Assembly: GCF_900143525.1 (NCBI RefSeq)
Contig: NZ_FREZ01000013.1
Coordinates: 1 to 64,000 of the forward strand
Origin: Ruegeria sp. Alg231-54
GTDB taxonomy: Bacteria; Pseudomonadota; Alphaproteobacteria; Rhodobacterales; Rhodobacteraceae
Length of the DNA: 64,000 nt
Reading direction: 5' to 3'
In this document: positions 38,585 to 47,443 of the stretch, piece by piece
How the letters are laid out: every line of letters begins with the position of its first letter
Numbering within the stretch: the first letter of the stretch is position 1
Position numbers and translations under genes: made by a program
The notes under the pieces: model-generated
Databases searched by the model: none
Told to the model about the DNA's origin: nothing
What the model saw: the letters and a program-made list of their open reading frames with translations, nothing else

Positions 38585-38837
38585 GTGATCTCCTTCACAA
38601 TTCACACCCATTTCTGACGTCACGTAATGCGACGCGCTTGTTTTTATCGGGTGGGGGACTTCGGCAAATCCTGCGGTAACCGCACCGGCCCCCCTTCCAG
38701 GAAGGAACGTCGTGATCCAGTCGGAAACCGAAGAAATGCCATAGTCCAATTGAGGCAAGAGACGGCGGGAGAGTCAATCAAAACAGGCGTGTATATACGT
38801 GATTTCCGCCATGCGCCCGGCGAAAATCTGCGCAAGC

Positions 38838-39596
38838 TCATGAAATACGGAAGTTTTCGCCCAGGTAAACCCGGCGCACGTTTTCGTTTTCAACCACTTC
38901 GTCGGGTGTGCCGGACATCAGGACCTGACCGTCATGCAGGATGTACGCACGATCCACGATCTCTAGTGTTTCGCGCACGTTGTGATCGGTGATCAACACG
39001 CCGATTCCACGCTTTTTCAGGTCCGCAACCAGATGGCGAATATCCCCGACGCTGATCGGGTCGACCCCCGCAAAGGGTTCATCCAACAACAGATATTTCG
39101 GATCTGCCGCCAAACAACGCGCGATCTCGACCCTGCGGCGTTCACCGCCCGACAGGGCCAGCGCAGGTGCCCTGCGCAGGTGTTCGATCGAGAAATCGGA
39201 CAACAGCTCTTCCAGCCGCTCTTTTCGGCGGTGGGCGTGGTTGACGGTGATATCCAGAACGGCGGCAATGTTGTCTTCGACACTCATGCCACGGAAGATT
39301 GACATCTCTTGCGGCAGATATCCGATCCCAAGACGCGCGCGGCGATACATAGGCAGCGTTGTGACAACCTGACCGTCAATCGTAACAGTGCCGGCCTCAG
39401 GAAACACAAGGCCCGCGACCGAGTAGAATGTGGTGGTCTTGCCTGACCCGTTCGGACCCAACAGCGCCACGACCTCGGATCGGCCCAAGGTCATGGAAAC
39501 GTCGCGGATCACTGTCTTTTTTCGGTAAGACTTGCGAAGTTTTTCGATTTTCAGGCCAGAGGCACCTTCGGCCACCGTCAGGTTTGGCTGAGCCAT
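38838..39596 (-). CDS. lptB: LPS export ABC transporter ATP-binding protein LptB
   Basis: ATPase that powers extraction of lipopolysaccharide from the inner membrane by LptFG. It has 252 residues. Walker A is LLGPNGSGKTTTFYS, the signature ALSGGERRRVEIAR, Walker B LLLDEPFAGVDPIS and the switch His in LITDHNVRETL. LptB-like GIGYLPQEMSIFRGMSV is the Q-loop. It is one of the lptC-lptA-lptB run; its start overlaps the lptA stop by one base. The lptFG permease genes are not in this window. Confidence 0.96.
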   Translation of the reverse strand: MAQPNLTVAEGASGLKIEKLRKSYRKKTVIRDVSMTLGRSEVVALLGPNGSGKTTTFYSVAGLVFPEAGTVTIDGQVVTTLPMYRRARLGIGYLPQEMSIFRGMSVEDNIAAVLDITVNHAHRRKERLEELLSDFSIEHLRRAPALALSGGERRRVEIARCLAADPKYLLLDEPFAGVDPISVGDIRHLVADLKKRGIGVLITDHNVRETLEIVDRAYILHDGQVLMSGTPDEVVENENVRRVYLGENFRIS

Positions 39597-40087
39597 CAGT
39601 TGGCTCCCTGCTGCAGGATGGTCTTCACGTTGCCGGTCATCGTCGCTTTGCCGGTGGTCAGGTTGGCGTTCATCTGGTCGCCGCTGATCGTGCTTGGCCC
39701 CTGCAACAGCAGAACGTTGCCCTTCATGACGATCTCACCTGAATCGATGGTGTATTCCGCCCAGTCGCCTTCGGCCGCATCCGGAGGACTGACCAGAATC
39801 ACGTCTTCGGTCGCTTCCATCCGTTCGATACCTGAACGGTCTTCGTTATAAATGACTAGCACGCGTTCCGCGGTCAGGCGCATTTCACCCTGAATTACGA
39901 TCACGTTCCCCAGAAACTCGGCCGAGCCGTCTTCCTGATTTACGTTCAGCTTTTCCGAGGTCACCTCGACCGGCAGGCTTGGGTCGGCATTAGCCGAACC
40001 AAAAGCAACCTGAGTTTCCTGCGCTGTCGCAGAGATCGCACCAGTTACCAGAGCAGCGCTTACAAGGGCTAATCGAAAATAGAACAC
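39596..40087 (-). CDS. lptA: LPS transport periplasmic protein LptA (OstA-like)
   Basis: A 163-residue periplasmic bridge protein of the Lpt system. The signal peptide is about residues 1-22 (LALVSAALVTGAISATAQ). The OstA-like beta-jellyroll follows with the repeated strands KLNVNQEDGSAEFLGNVIV, MRLTAERVLVIYN, VILVSPPDAAEGDWAEYT and VLLLQGPSTISGDQMNANL. The start is GTG at 40087, three bases after the lptC stop, with a weak ribosome-binding site, suggesting translational coupling. Confidence 0.93.
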   Translation of the reverse strand: MFYFRLALVSAALVTGAISATAQETQVAFGSANADPSLPVEVTSEKLNVNQEDGSAEFLGNVIVIQGEMRLTAERVLVIYNEDRSGIERMEATEDVILVSPPDAAEGDWAEYTIDSGEIVMKGNVLLLQGPSTISGDQMNANLTTGKATMTGNVKTILQQGAN

Positions 40088-40090
40088 AGG

Positions 40091-40690
40091 TTATCTTTCT
40101 GCTTTTTGAGGCTCATACACCAACTTCACGCCATCTGTAAAAATAATATGGACCGGTCCATCTTTTTTTTCAGTCCCAAATGTCATTCTGCCCGCAGTAA
40201 AATCACCAATAATACCGGTTCCGTCGACCTGACCGGGCGTGTCGCCCTGAATTTCGTCCAGCGCGGTGTTCAACAGATCGGTCGTGACGACGATGCCGTC
40301 CGTTGTTGTTATAACCACATCCCCGACAAAGGTAGCTGTATTCTTGTCCGGACGGATCATGCCAGTGTTGGAGTCCAAAGTGATCACGCCGCCATTCAGC
40401 AGGCCAAAGCGACCCCGAAACTCGGCCGCTGTTGGCGCTTCGCCCTCAGTACCCTGCGTTGCCCGGCTTGCCTCGATCTGAACGTCTTCACCTTTGCGGG
40501 TCGTTCCTTGATAATTGGGCTGCATCACCACCTGATCCGCCAAACGTTCATCGATATCCTGCTGGTTGAAGGGCACGGATACATTAGTTTCGATGCTGCG
40601 CGACAGCAGGAACACAGTCGACAGCATAGCAATGGCCACCAGAGGCAGCACCACCTTGAAGAACTGTACCCTGCGTGAGTGTCCGTCCAA
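40091..40690 (-). CDS. lptC: LPS export system protein LptC
   Basis: A 199-residue bitopic inner-membrane protein linking LptBFG to LptA. A single N-terminal membrane segment is at about residues 12-30 (VVLPLVAIAMLSTVFLL). The periplasmic jellyroll follows with FRGRFGLLNGGVITLDSNTG and NTALDEIQGDTPG. The start is TTG at 40690 with a strong GGAGGG seven bases before it. It sits between kdsD and lptA. Confidence 0.92.
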   Translation of the reverse strand: MDGHSRRVQFFKVVLPLVAIAMLSTVFLLSRSIETNVSVPFNQQDIDERLADQVVMQPNYQGTTRKGEDVQIEASRATQGTEGEAPTAAEFRGRFGLLNGGVITLDSNTGMIRPDKNTATFVGDVVITTTDGIVVTTDLLNTALDEIQGDTPGQVDGTGIIGDFTAGRMTFGTEKKDGPVHIIFTDGVKLVYEPQKAER

Positions 40691-40705
40691 CGCGTTACCC
40701 TCCGC

Positions 40706-41668
40706 CTAGCCCAATCCGACGCGCAGGCAGTCGTGGATATGCAATAGCCCCTCTGCCGGGCCTTGTGTCTCGGGGTCGACCACGAACAGCGAAGTGATCT
40801 TGCGATCGTTCATGATCGCCACTGCCTCTTCCGCCATTGCGTTCGGGGAAATGGTCAGCGGATTGGTGGTCATGACCTCTTTGGTGGTCTTGTCCAGAAG
40901 GCCGTCCATGTTCCGGCGCAAGTCACCGTCAGTCACGATGCCAATCAGGCGGCCCGCCTCATCCGTCACGCCGACAACGCCAAAGCTTTTCTGGCTCATG
41001 ACCAACAGCGCCTCGCTCATGGGAGTGCCCTCAGACACAACTGGCAGATCGGCGTGCATCAAATCCCGCACGGTGGAAAGCTGCGCCCCCAGCTTGCCGC
41101 CAGGGTGGAAGGCGCGGAAGTCCTCAGGCTTGAAATCACGGTACTTCATCAACGCAATGGCCAAGGCGTCGCCCATCGCCAACGTCAACGTGGTTGAAAT
41201 CGAGGGCACCATGCCAAAACCGCAAGCTTCGCCCAGCGACGGGATCAGCAAATGCACATCCGCCCGCGTCATTAGCGTGCTTTCCGGCTTGCTGGACAAT
41301 CCGATCAAGGGAATGCCAAAGCGGCGGGTAAAGGCCAGCAGATTGACCAGTTCCGGCGCTTCGCCCGAGTTTGAGATGGCCAGAACCACATCGCCTTTCG
41401 ACACCATGCCCAGATCGCCATGGCTGGCCTCGGCCGGGTGCACGAAATAGGCGGGCGTGCCGGTGCTGGCCAGTGTGGCGGCAATCTTGTGGCCGATGTG
41501 ACCAGATTTGCCGATACCGCTGATGATGATGCGGCCCGGAGCCTGCAGGATCATCTGCACGGCTTCGGCAAAATCTTCATTCAGGCTTTCGGCCAGCACG
41601 TCCAGCGCGCGGGCCTCGTCGGTGATGACCTGACGTGCGGTTCTCAGGAATGCTTCGGTATCGGTCAT
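40706..41668 (-). CDS. kdsD: Arabinose-5-phosphate isomerase KdsD/KpsF
   Basis: Converts ribulose 5-phosphate to arabinose 5-phosphate, the first step to Kdo for LPS. It has 320 residues: a SIS domain (about 40-175; GRIIISGIGKSGHIGHKIAATLASTG, with HPAEASHGDLGMV) and two CBS domains (about 205-320; LPVVSEGTPMSEALLVM and PLTISPNAMAEEAVAIM). Its start overlaps the stop of the RNase D-like gene by four bases. The gene precedes lptC, as expected of the Kdo/LPS cluster. Confidence 0.94.
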   Translation of the reverse strand: MTDTEAFLRTARQVITDEARALDVLAESLNEDFAEAVQMILQAPGRIIISGIGKSGHIGHKIAATLASTGTPAYFVHPAEASHGDLGMVSKGDVVLAISNSGEAPELVNLLAFTRRFGIPLIGLSSKPESTLMTRADVHLLIPSLGEACGFGMVPSISTTLTLAMGDALAIALMKYRDFKPEDFRAFHPGGKLGAQLSTVRDLMHADLPVVSEGTPMSEALLVMSQKSFGVVGVTDEAGRLIGIVTDGDLRRNMDGLLDKTTKEVMTTNPLTISPNAMAEEAVAIMNDRKITSLFVVDPETQGPAEGLLHIHDCLRVGLG

Positions 41669-42279
41669 GAGTGCGCAAAAATATCCGTTTCGGGCCAGCC
41701 GGCGAGGTCCAGTTTCGCACGCATCGGCAGGAAGTCAAAACAGGCCTGCGCCATTTCGGTGCGGCCTTCGCGGGCCAGGCGTCCGTCCAACGCCTCGCGC
41801 AGCTGATGCAGGTACAGAACATCAGAAGCCGCATAATCCAGCTGCGCGTTGGTCAGGGTCTCAGCGCCCCAGTCGCTCATCTGCTGCTGTTTCGAGATAT
41901 CGACGCCGATCAGCTCTTGGCACAGGTTCTTCAGCCCGTGCCTGTCAGTGTAGGTGCGCACCAGCCGACTGGCGATTTTGGTACAATAGACCGGAGCGGC
42001 CAACGCGCCAAATGCGTGGTACATCGCAGCAATGTCGAAACGGCCAAAGTGGAAAAGCTTTAGCACGTCAGGGTTTTCCAGCATCGCACACAGGTTCGGG
42101 GCCTCGGTCTGTCCCTTCTCCACCTGAACGATGTGGCTGTTACCGTCGCCGCCTGACATCTGGATCACGCACAGCCGGTCCCGATGCGGGTTCAGCCCCA
42201 TGGTCTCGCAGTCTATGGCCACAACAGGGCCCATATCCAACCCGTCCGGCAGGTCGTTTTTGTAAAGATGGTTTGCCAC
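41665..42279 (-). CDS. RNase D-like 3'-5' exonuclease
   Basis: A 204-residue DEDD exonuclease. The first motif is VVAIDCETMGLNP, the second LFHFGRFDIAAMYHAFG, and the third (QMSDWGAETLTNAQLDYAASDVLYLHQL) carries the Tyr and Asp. It lacks the HRDC domains of full-length RNase D, so it is a short form with a role in tRNA or small-RNA trimming. The GTG start at 42279 is chosen from the family-like ANHLYKNDLPDGLDMG; upstream frame to 42534 is not family sequence. The start is preceded by AGGA. Confidence 0.88.
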   Translation of the reverse strand: MANHLYKNDLPDGLDMGPVVAIDCETMGLNPHRDRLCVIQMSGGDGNSHIVQVEKGQTEAPNLCAMLENPDVLKLFHFGRFDIAAMYHAFGALAAPVYCTKIASRLVRTYTDRHGLKNLCQELIGVDISKQQQMSDWGAETLTNAQLDYAASDVLYLHQLREALDGRLAREGRTEMAQACFDFLPMRAKLDLAGWPETDIFAHS

Positions 42280-42383
42280 GGGGCTTGTCCTTTGTCCGGT
42301 ATCGTCCCCGAGATAGGAGGTTTGGTCCCTAAACTCAACGCCATCCATGACGGTGCGGCAGGGACCCGCAGGTTGCGTTGGCC

Positions 42384-42410
42384 ATATCCCTATGGGGAGG
42401 ATAGGGTTAT
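42384..42410 (+). promoter_or_regulatory. Probable CsoR/RcnR-type operator upstream of the metal regulator
   Basis: ATATCCCTAT (42384-42393) and ATAGGGTTAT (42401-42410) are inverted arms matching at 9 of 10 positions, separated by GGGGAGG. AT-rich arms flanking a G/C tract are the usual target of the DUF156 family. The second arm ends three bases before the start codon, so bound repressor would also cover the ribosome-binding region. Confidence 0.65.
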
Positions 42411-42413
42411 TGC

Positions 42414-42677
42414 ATGACGCAGCACAAACACGAGTCGCACCCGCAGATCCACGCGCGTCTGAAACGGGCACACGGGCATTTGGCCCGGGTAATATCCATG
42501 CTCGAAGATCAAGAGCCCTGCACCGACATCGCACAGCAACTTTTTGCGGTTGAAAAGGCGATTACCAACGCCAAACGGGCCTTGATCCACGATCATATTG
42601 ATCACTGCCTGTCACCAACGACCGCAACCAAAGACCCGGACGTGGAAGACTTCAAAACCATCACAAAGTACCTCTGA
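42414..42677 (+). CDS. CsoR/RcnR/InrS-family metal-sensing repressor
   Basis: An 87-residue all-helical DUF156 repressor. Residues at the four family sensor positions are His4, Cys36, His61 and Cys65 (QEPCTDIAQQ and HDHIDHCL), which is the H-C-H-C set of the nickel sensor InrS; copper-sensing CsoR proteins share C-H-C. Repression is relieved on metal binding. It is three bases from the downstream MFS exporter, which it probably controls by the operator at 42384. Nickel (or cobalt or copper) is inferred, not shown. Confidence 0.82.
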   Translation: MTQHKHESHPQIHARLKRAHGHLARVISMLEDQEPCTDIAQQLFAVEKAITNAKRALIHDHIDHCLSPTTATKDPDVEDFKTITKYL

Positions 42678-42680
42678 CCG

Positions 42681-43913
42681 ATGCTGAGCGTCCTGAAGAA
42701 CCGCGTCTATCGGCATTTACTGGCGGCTCAGGTGGTTGCGTTGATGGGAACCGGGCTGGCGACGGTTGCCTTGGGGTTGCTCGCCTTTGATCTGGCCGGT
42801 GACGCGGCGGGTATGGTTCTGGGAACCGCCCTGACCATCAAGATGGTGGCCTACGTGGTTGTCGCCCCGCTCGCCGCTGCGTTTGCAGAACGGCTGGACC
42901 GACGCAAAATGTTGGTGGTGCTAGATCTTGTGCGTGCCGCCGTTGCGCTTTGTCTGCCGTTCGTGACCGAGATCTGGCAGATCTATGTGCTGATCTTCCT
43001 GCTGCAATCGGCCTCTGCTGGTTTCACCCCAGCCTTTCAGGCGACGATTCCGGATGTTCTGACGGATGAACAAGACTACACCAAAGCTCTGTCGCTGTCT
43101 CGGCTGGCCTATGACCTCGAAAGTCTGCTCAGTCCCGCTCTGGCTGCAGCGCTGTTGTTGATCATTAGCTTTGACAGCCTGTTCTGGGGCACAAGTTTTG
43201 GGTTCGTTGCCTCGGCAATCCTTGTCGTGTCGGTCGCCCTGCCTTCGCCCAAACCGACGAAACGGAGGGGGATTTACGACCGGACGACCCGTGGCATCCG
43301 CCTATACCTTGGTACGACACGGTTGCGCGGCTTGCTAGCGCTGACCTGGACTGCCGCGTCACTCAGCGCGATGGTCATCGTCAACACTGTCGTAATCGTG
43401 CGCGCCGATCTTGGGCTGTCGGAAAGTGCTGTGGCTATTGCACTGGCAGGGTACGGGTTCGGATCGATGCTGGCGGCCTTTGTCCTACCGTCTCTTCTGA
43501 ACAACTACGAGGATCGCAGCGTTATGCTGGCTGGTGCAGCATTCGGGACGCTTACGATGGCCGTTGCAGCGGGGTTGTTCGCCTCGACCCAGATGACTTT
43601 GTGGGGGCTCGCGGTGTTATGGGCGGGTGCTGGCTTTGGCTATTCTGCCACTCTGACACCGTCCGGCCGCCTGCTGACACGCACGGCCCGCCCGGAAGAC
43701 CGACCAGCTGTTTTCGCCGCGCAGTTCACCCTGTCCCATGCCTGCTGGCTGGTGCTGTACCCGCCGGCCGGGTGGCTAATGACCACCAAAGGGACCGAAC
43801 AGACATTGATCTGGATGACTATTGCAGCCCTTGCGGGGCTTGGTATTACGCTTCTGATCTGGCCGCGCTCCAAGCTGAAAATGACGTCGGGCGAACACGC
43901 TGACAAACCTTGA
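42681..43913 (+). CDS. MFS transporter, NreB-like metal exporter candidate
   Basis: A 410-residue major facilitator superfamily protein. About twelve hydrophobic segments span the sequence, with the loop FAERLDRRKMLVVLDLVRA after the third and LQSASAGFTPAFQATIPDVL typical of the DHA3/EntS-like and NreB group. The GGAG-free, close (three-base) position after the CsoR-family regulator suggests metal export, as in nreAB systems. It lacks a His-rich C-terminal tail. A siderophore or drug exporter is an alternative. Confidence 0.8.
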   Translation: MLSVLKNRVYRHLLAAQVVALMGTGLATVALGLLAFDLAGDAAGMVLGTALTIKMVAYVVVAPLAAAFAERLDRRKMLVVLDLVRAAVALCLPFVTEIWQIYVLIFLLQSASAGFTPAFQATIPDVLTDEQDYTKALSLSRLAYDLESLLSPALAAALLLIISFDSLFWGTSFGFVASAILVVSVALPSPKPTKRRGIYDRTTRGIRLYLGTTRLRGLLALTWTAASLSAMVIVNTVVIVRADLGLSESAVAIALAGYGFGSMLAAFVLPSLLNNYEDRSVMLAGAAFGTLTMAVAAGLFASTQMTLWGLAVLWAGAGFGYSATLTPSGRLLTRTARPEDRPAVFAAQFTLSHACWLVLYPPAGWLMTTKGTEQTLIWMTIAALAGLGITLLIWPRSKLKMTSGEHADKP

Positions 43914-43947
43914 GCATCCCAAGGTATTTGCACTACACCTTGGCCCT

Positions 43948-44376
43948 ATGGATCAGCTTGACCGCCGCATCATCACAGCCCTGCAGCACAACGCCCGCGA
44001 ATCTACGACCAAGATCGCGGCGAAACTGGGTGTGGCCCGGACCACCGTGCATGAACGCATTCAACGGATGGAAGAACGCGGCGTGATTGCCGGGTATTCG
44101 GTGGTGCTGAGCGCCCCCGAAGACGCCCCGCGCGTTCAGGTCGTTGTCTTGCTTGAGGTTCAGCAAAAAGAGACCAAACGTATTATCAAGCGGCTGGAAG
44201 CCTATCCCGAGGTCAAACTCTGCCTGTCGATCAATGGGGAATTCGACCTACTGCTGTCCGCCGAAGCCCCTAGGATCGAGGATCTGGACATTCTGGTCGA
44301 CGAATTAGCAAAGATCCCTGGAGTTTTGCGAACCAACACCAGTGTCGTGTTCGGCCGCCGGATCGATCGAAACTGA
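43948..44376 (+). CDS. Lrp/AsnC-family transcriptional regulator
   Basis: A 142-residue regulator. The helix-turn-helix is about residues 5-45 (DRRIITALQHNARESTTKIAAKLGVARTTVHER region). The RAM/Lrp ligand domain has VQVVVLLEVQQKETKRIIKRL and PEVKLCLSINGEFDLLLSAE. Its partner or target amino acid is unknown; it is 35 bases after the MFS gene and 73 before the transglycosylase. Confidence 0.92.
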   Translation: MDQLDRRIITALQHNARESTTKIAAKLGVARTTVHERIQRMEERGVIAGYSVVLSAPEDAPRVQVVVLLEVQQKETKRIIKRLEAYPEVKLCLSINGEFDLLLSAEAPRIEDLDILVDELAKIPGVLRTNTSVVFGRRIDRN

Positions 44377-44449
44377 GCGTCCGATAACCCTCTGTAAACC
44401 CTGACACAGCTAGCTTGGCCCGGACTGATCAGAATCCCGGACCGGCAGA

Positions 44450-45139
44450 ATGCCATATCGAATGATCTTAGGACTGACCTTGGCGGCGCTGTTGGTTGCG
44501 CCGCAGGGTTTTGCCATGCCCAACACCCAAACAGCCCGCATCTGCGACAACGCCGCCCAGCGCGCCGCCCGGTCCGAAGGAGTGCCACTAGATGTCATGC
44601 GTGCAATCGCCCGGGTTGAGACAGGCCGCACAGCTGACGGGGCGCTGCAACCCTGGCCCTGGACGATCAATGTCGAAGGGAAGGGCATTTGGTTCACCTC
44701 AGAGTTCGAGACAAAATCATATGTGTTCGACATCTTCAAAGCAGGCAAACGCAGCTTTGATATCGGGTGCTTCCAGATCAACTACCGCTGGCACGGCAAG
44801 GCGTTCCGCTCGATCGACGCCATGTTCGATCCCGATAAAAACGCAACATATGCCGCGCGGTTTCTGAAAGAGCTGTATGCTGAGCTGGGCTCGTGGAACG
44901 CTGCCGCCGGGGCCTATCACTCGCGCACATCCGCTTTGGCAAACGCCTACGTGACGCGTTTTCAAACCGTTCTGGCTCAGTTGGGTCAGCAAACTCCAAT
45001 CGCATCTGCGACGCGCGATCCGTTTTCCGGGGCTGCCGATCCATTAATTCCACCTCGAGTAGAACCTAACAACACTGGCGCTATGGGATCGCTGGTGCCG
45101 GTGGCCGGCGCCGCGACCGCTTTCATCCAATTCAACTAG
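44450..45139 (+). CDS. Lytic transglycosylase (SLT domain)
   Basis: A 229-residue secreted protein. A signal peptide is at about 1-22 (ILGLTLAALLVAPQGFA). The transglycosylase SLT domain follows: RSEGVPLDVMRAIARVETGR with the catalytic Glu, then SFDIGCFQINYRWHGKAF. A second hydrolytic or binding stretch ends with Pro-rich sequence. It cleaves peptidoglycan and sits nine bases before flhA, where it is commonly found as the flagellar transglycosylase in this group. Its flagellar neighbours are damaged here. Confidence 0.88.
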   Translation: MPYRMILGLTLAALLVAPQGFAMPNTQTARICDNAAQRAARSEGVPLDVMRAIARVETGRTADGALQPWPWTINVEGKGIWFTSEFETKSYVFDIFKAGKRSFDIGCFQINYRWHGKAFRSIDAMFDPDKNATYAARFLKELYAELGSWNAAAGAYHSRTSALANAYVTRFQTVLAQLGQQTPIASATRDPFSGAADPLIPPRVEPNNTGAMGSLVPVAGAATAFIQFN

Positions 45140-45148
45140 GAGCTCTGT

Positions 45149-46435
45149 GTGCCCAAGATCGACGCCCGTTCGCTTTTCTCTCCGACCGTGCTGCTGGCGC
45201 TGGCGTTGATGACGGTCATCGTGATGATGATCCTGCCGATGCCCGCATGGGTTCTGGACGTCGGCCTGTCCGCCTCATTTGCATTGGCGATCCTGATCTT
45301 CACCTTGACGCTGTTCATCGAACGCCCGTTGGATTTTTCGTCCTTCCCAACCATCCTGCTCGCCTCGCTGATGCTGCGGCTGTCGCTGAACGTGTCCTCG
45401 ACCAAGCTGATCATCGGTCAGGGCCATACCGGCCCCAGTGCTGCCGGAGACGTGATTGAAGGGTTTGCGAATTTTGTTATGGGCGGCAGCATCTTTCTGG
45501 GCCTCGTCGTCTTTGGTGTACTGCTGATCGTGAACTTTATGGTCATCACCAAGGGCGCGGCCCGCATGGCCGAAGTCGGCGCGCGATTTGCTCTGGACGG
45601 AATGCCCGGCAAACAGCTGGCCATCGACAGCGACATGTCCGCCGGAGCTATTGACCATCAGCAAGCGAAAGAGCGCCGCGAACGTGAGCAACAGGAAACG
45701 ACGTTCTTCGGCTCCCTCGACGGGGCCTCGAAGTTCGTCAAGGGGGATGCGGTTGCGGGGCTGTTGATCACGCTTCTGAACCTTGTGATGGGCCTGATTA
45801 TGGGCGTAATCGTGCAGGGAATGCCCATCTCTGCCGCGTTTGAGACCTATGCCATTCTGACTGTCGGCGACGGGTTGGTTTCGCAAATCCCCGCTGTGAT
45901 CATCTCGATCGCCTCGGCGTTATTGCTGGCGCGGGGTGGTACTCAGGGTGCAACCGACAGCGCGATCTTTTCGCAATTGGGTCGGCATCCGGCCGCATTG
46001 GGCACAGTGGCCATGCTGATGGTCTTGTTTGCGCTGGTGCCCGGCCTGCCTTTTCTGCCCTTCATCCTTGGCGCGGGTGTTCTGGGGTATGCGGCATACT
46101 CGGTGCACCGCAAACAAAAGGCCGAAGCAGACGCAGAACGGGCACCTTCATCCGAGGATGAAACCCCGGTTTCCCAAGCCATCGGGGACATTCTGGATCT
46201 GGACGACGTTCACCTGGAGTTCGCCCCTGATCTTGTCAGCATGGTTCTCAACCCCGGCACCGGGCTGGACGCACGAATTGCCAATATGCGCACATATGTC
46301 GCCTCAGGCTTTGGACTTATCCTGCCTGGCCTCCGCCGGCGCGATCCGACTGAAAGATCTGGTGGACTTCGACGGAGTCCGCGGAAACGATCTGGTCGGT
46401 TACGGTCTGGTTGTGGGGCTGAATGGAACCGGTGA
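45149..46435 (+). pseudogene. flhA: flhA, 3'-truncated and fused out of frame to flgI
   Basis: FlhA is the export-gate protein of the flagellar secretion apparatus, normally about 690 residues. Here about 393 codons match: eight membrane segments, the FHIPEP-type region (IVNFMVITKGAARMAEVGARFALDGMPGKQLAIDSDM), and the start of the cytoplasmic domain to NMRTYVASGFGLILP at about 46327. Then about 36 unrelated codons run to TGA 46435, because the reading frame enters flgI in the wrong register. The cytoplasmic domain that binds chaperones and substrates is lost. The start is GTG with AGGAG upstream. Confidence 0.93.
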
Positions 46436-47381
46436 CGGGCTCAGGAATTCGCCCTTTACCGAAGAGATCATGTCCAACATTCTCGAAAGGTTGGGCGTCA
46501 ACGTCAACGGCGAGGACTTCCGCCCCAAAAACGTGGCCGCTGTTCTGGTGACTGCAAGCCTGCCGCCTTTTTCGCGCGTTGGGGGGCAGATCGACGTGAC
46601 GGGCTCTGCCATCGGAGATTCCAAAAGTCTACTGGGCGGTACGCTGATCATGACGCCATTGAACGCTGCTGACGGGCAGATTTACGCTGTTGCGCAAGGC
46701 ACCGTTTTGGCAGGCGGCGTGTCGGCTGAGGGAGAGGCCGCCTCAGTTGTGCAGGGCGTTCCTACTTCCGGTGTGATCCCCTCCGGAGCAAGGGTAGAAC
46801 GTGAAATCGATTTCGAACTTTCGGCTCTTACCCAGATGCGCCTTGCTTTGCGAGAGCCTGATTTTACTACGGCAGGCAGGATCGAGCTTGCCATCAATAC
46901 CGAGTTCAACAGCGCGGTGGCCATCATGCGCGATTCCGGGACGGTTGAGCTGAACATCGCGGCAACGCAGACAATTTCGACCGCCCACGCGCTTGGGCGG
47001 ATCGAGAACATTCTGGTCGAACCCGAAAGCAAGGCCCGCGTCGTGGTCGATCAGCGTTCGGGCACGATTGTGATGGGGCAGGAAGTGCGGATATCCCGCG
47101 TGGCGGTCTCGCAGGGCAACCTTACGCTCACAGTCGAAGAGGCGCCGATTGCGGATCAACCCAACCCCTTCGCGCGCGGCGAGACCGTTGTGGTGCCCAG
47201 AACAATCGCCGGAATAGAAGAAGAGGAAGGCACCGGGTTGGCTGAAATACCCGAAGCGGCAACCCTGTCCGAAGTCGTGGCAGGTCTGAACGCGCTTGGG
47301 GTGTCGCCCCGGGACATGATCGACATTCTGAAGACGATCAAAGCCGCCGGAGCGTTGCACGCCGAATTTATCGTCCGCTGA
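46317..47381 (+). pseudogene. flgI: flgI, 5'-truncated P-ring protein gene
   Basis: FlgI forms the periplasmic P ring of the flagellar motor. The reading frame from about 46317 (LSCLASAGAIRLKDLVDF and onward) matches FlgI to its end (GALHAEFIVR), with VGLNGTGDGLRNSPFTEE and VQGVPTSGVIPSGARVERE. Its first signal-peptide codons and start are gone. The only in-frame ATG just upstream (46296) lies in flhA sequence without a ribosome-binding site, and the hydrophobic signal core is missing. So export and function are unlikely. The frame is +1 relative to flhA. Confidence 0.9.
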
Positions 47382-47416
47382 GGAACTCCGATCAGCGGGT
47401 CACTGCCAAGACTGGC

Positions 47417-47438
47417 GGAGGGGCCAAACGGCCCCTCC
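47417..47438. terminator. Hairpin between convergent flgI remnant and DUF1523 gene
   Basis: GGAGGGGCC (47417-47425) pairs with GGCCCCTCC (47430-47438), loop AAAC. No long T-run follows on either strand, so its strength as a terminator is uncertain. Confidence 0.6.
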
Positions 47439-47443
47439 AAAAC

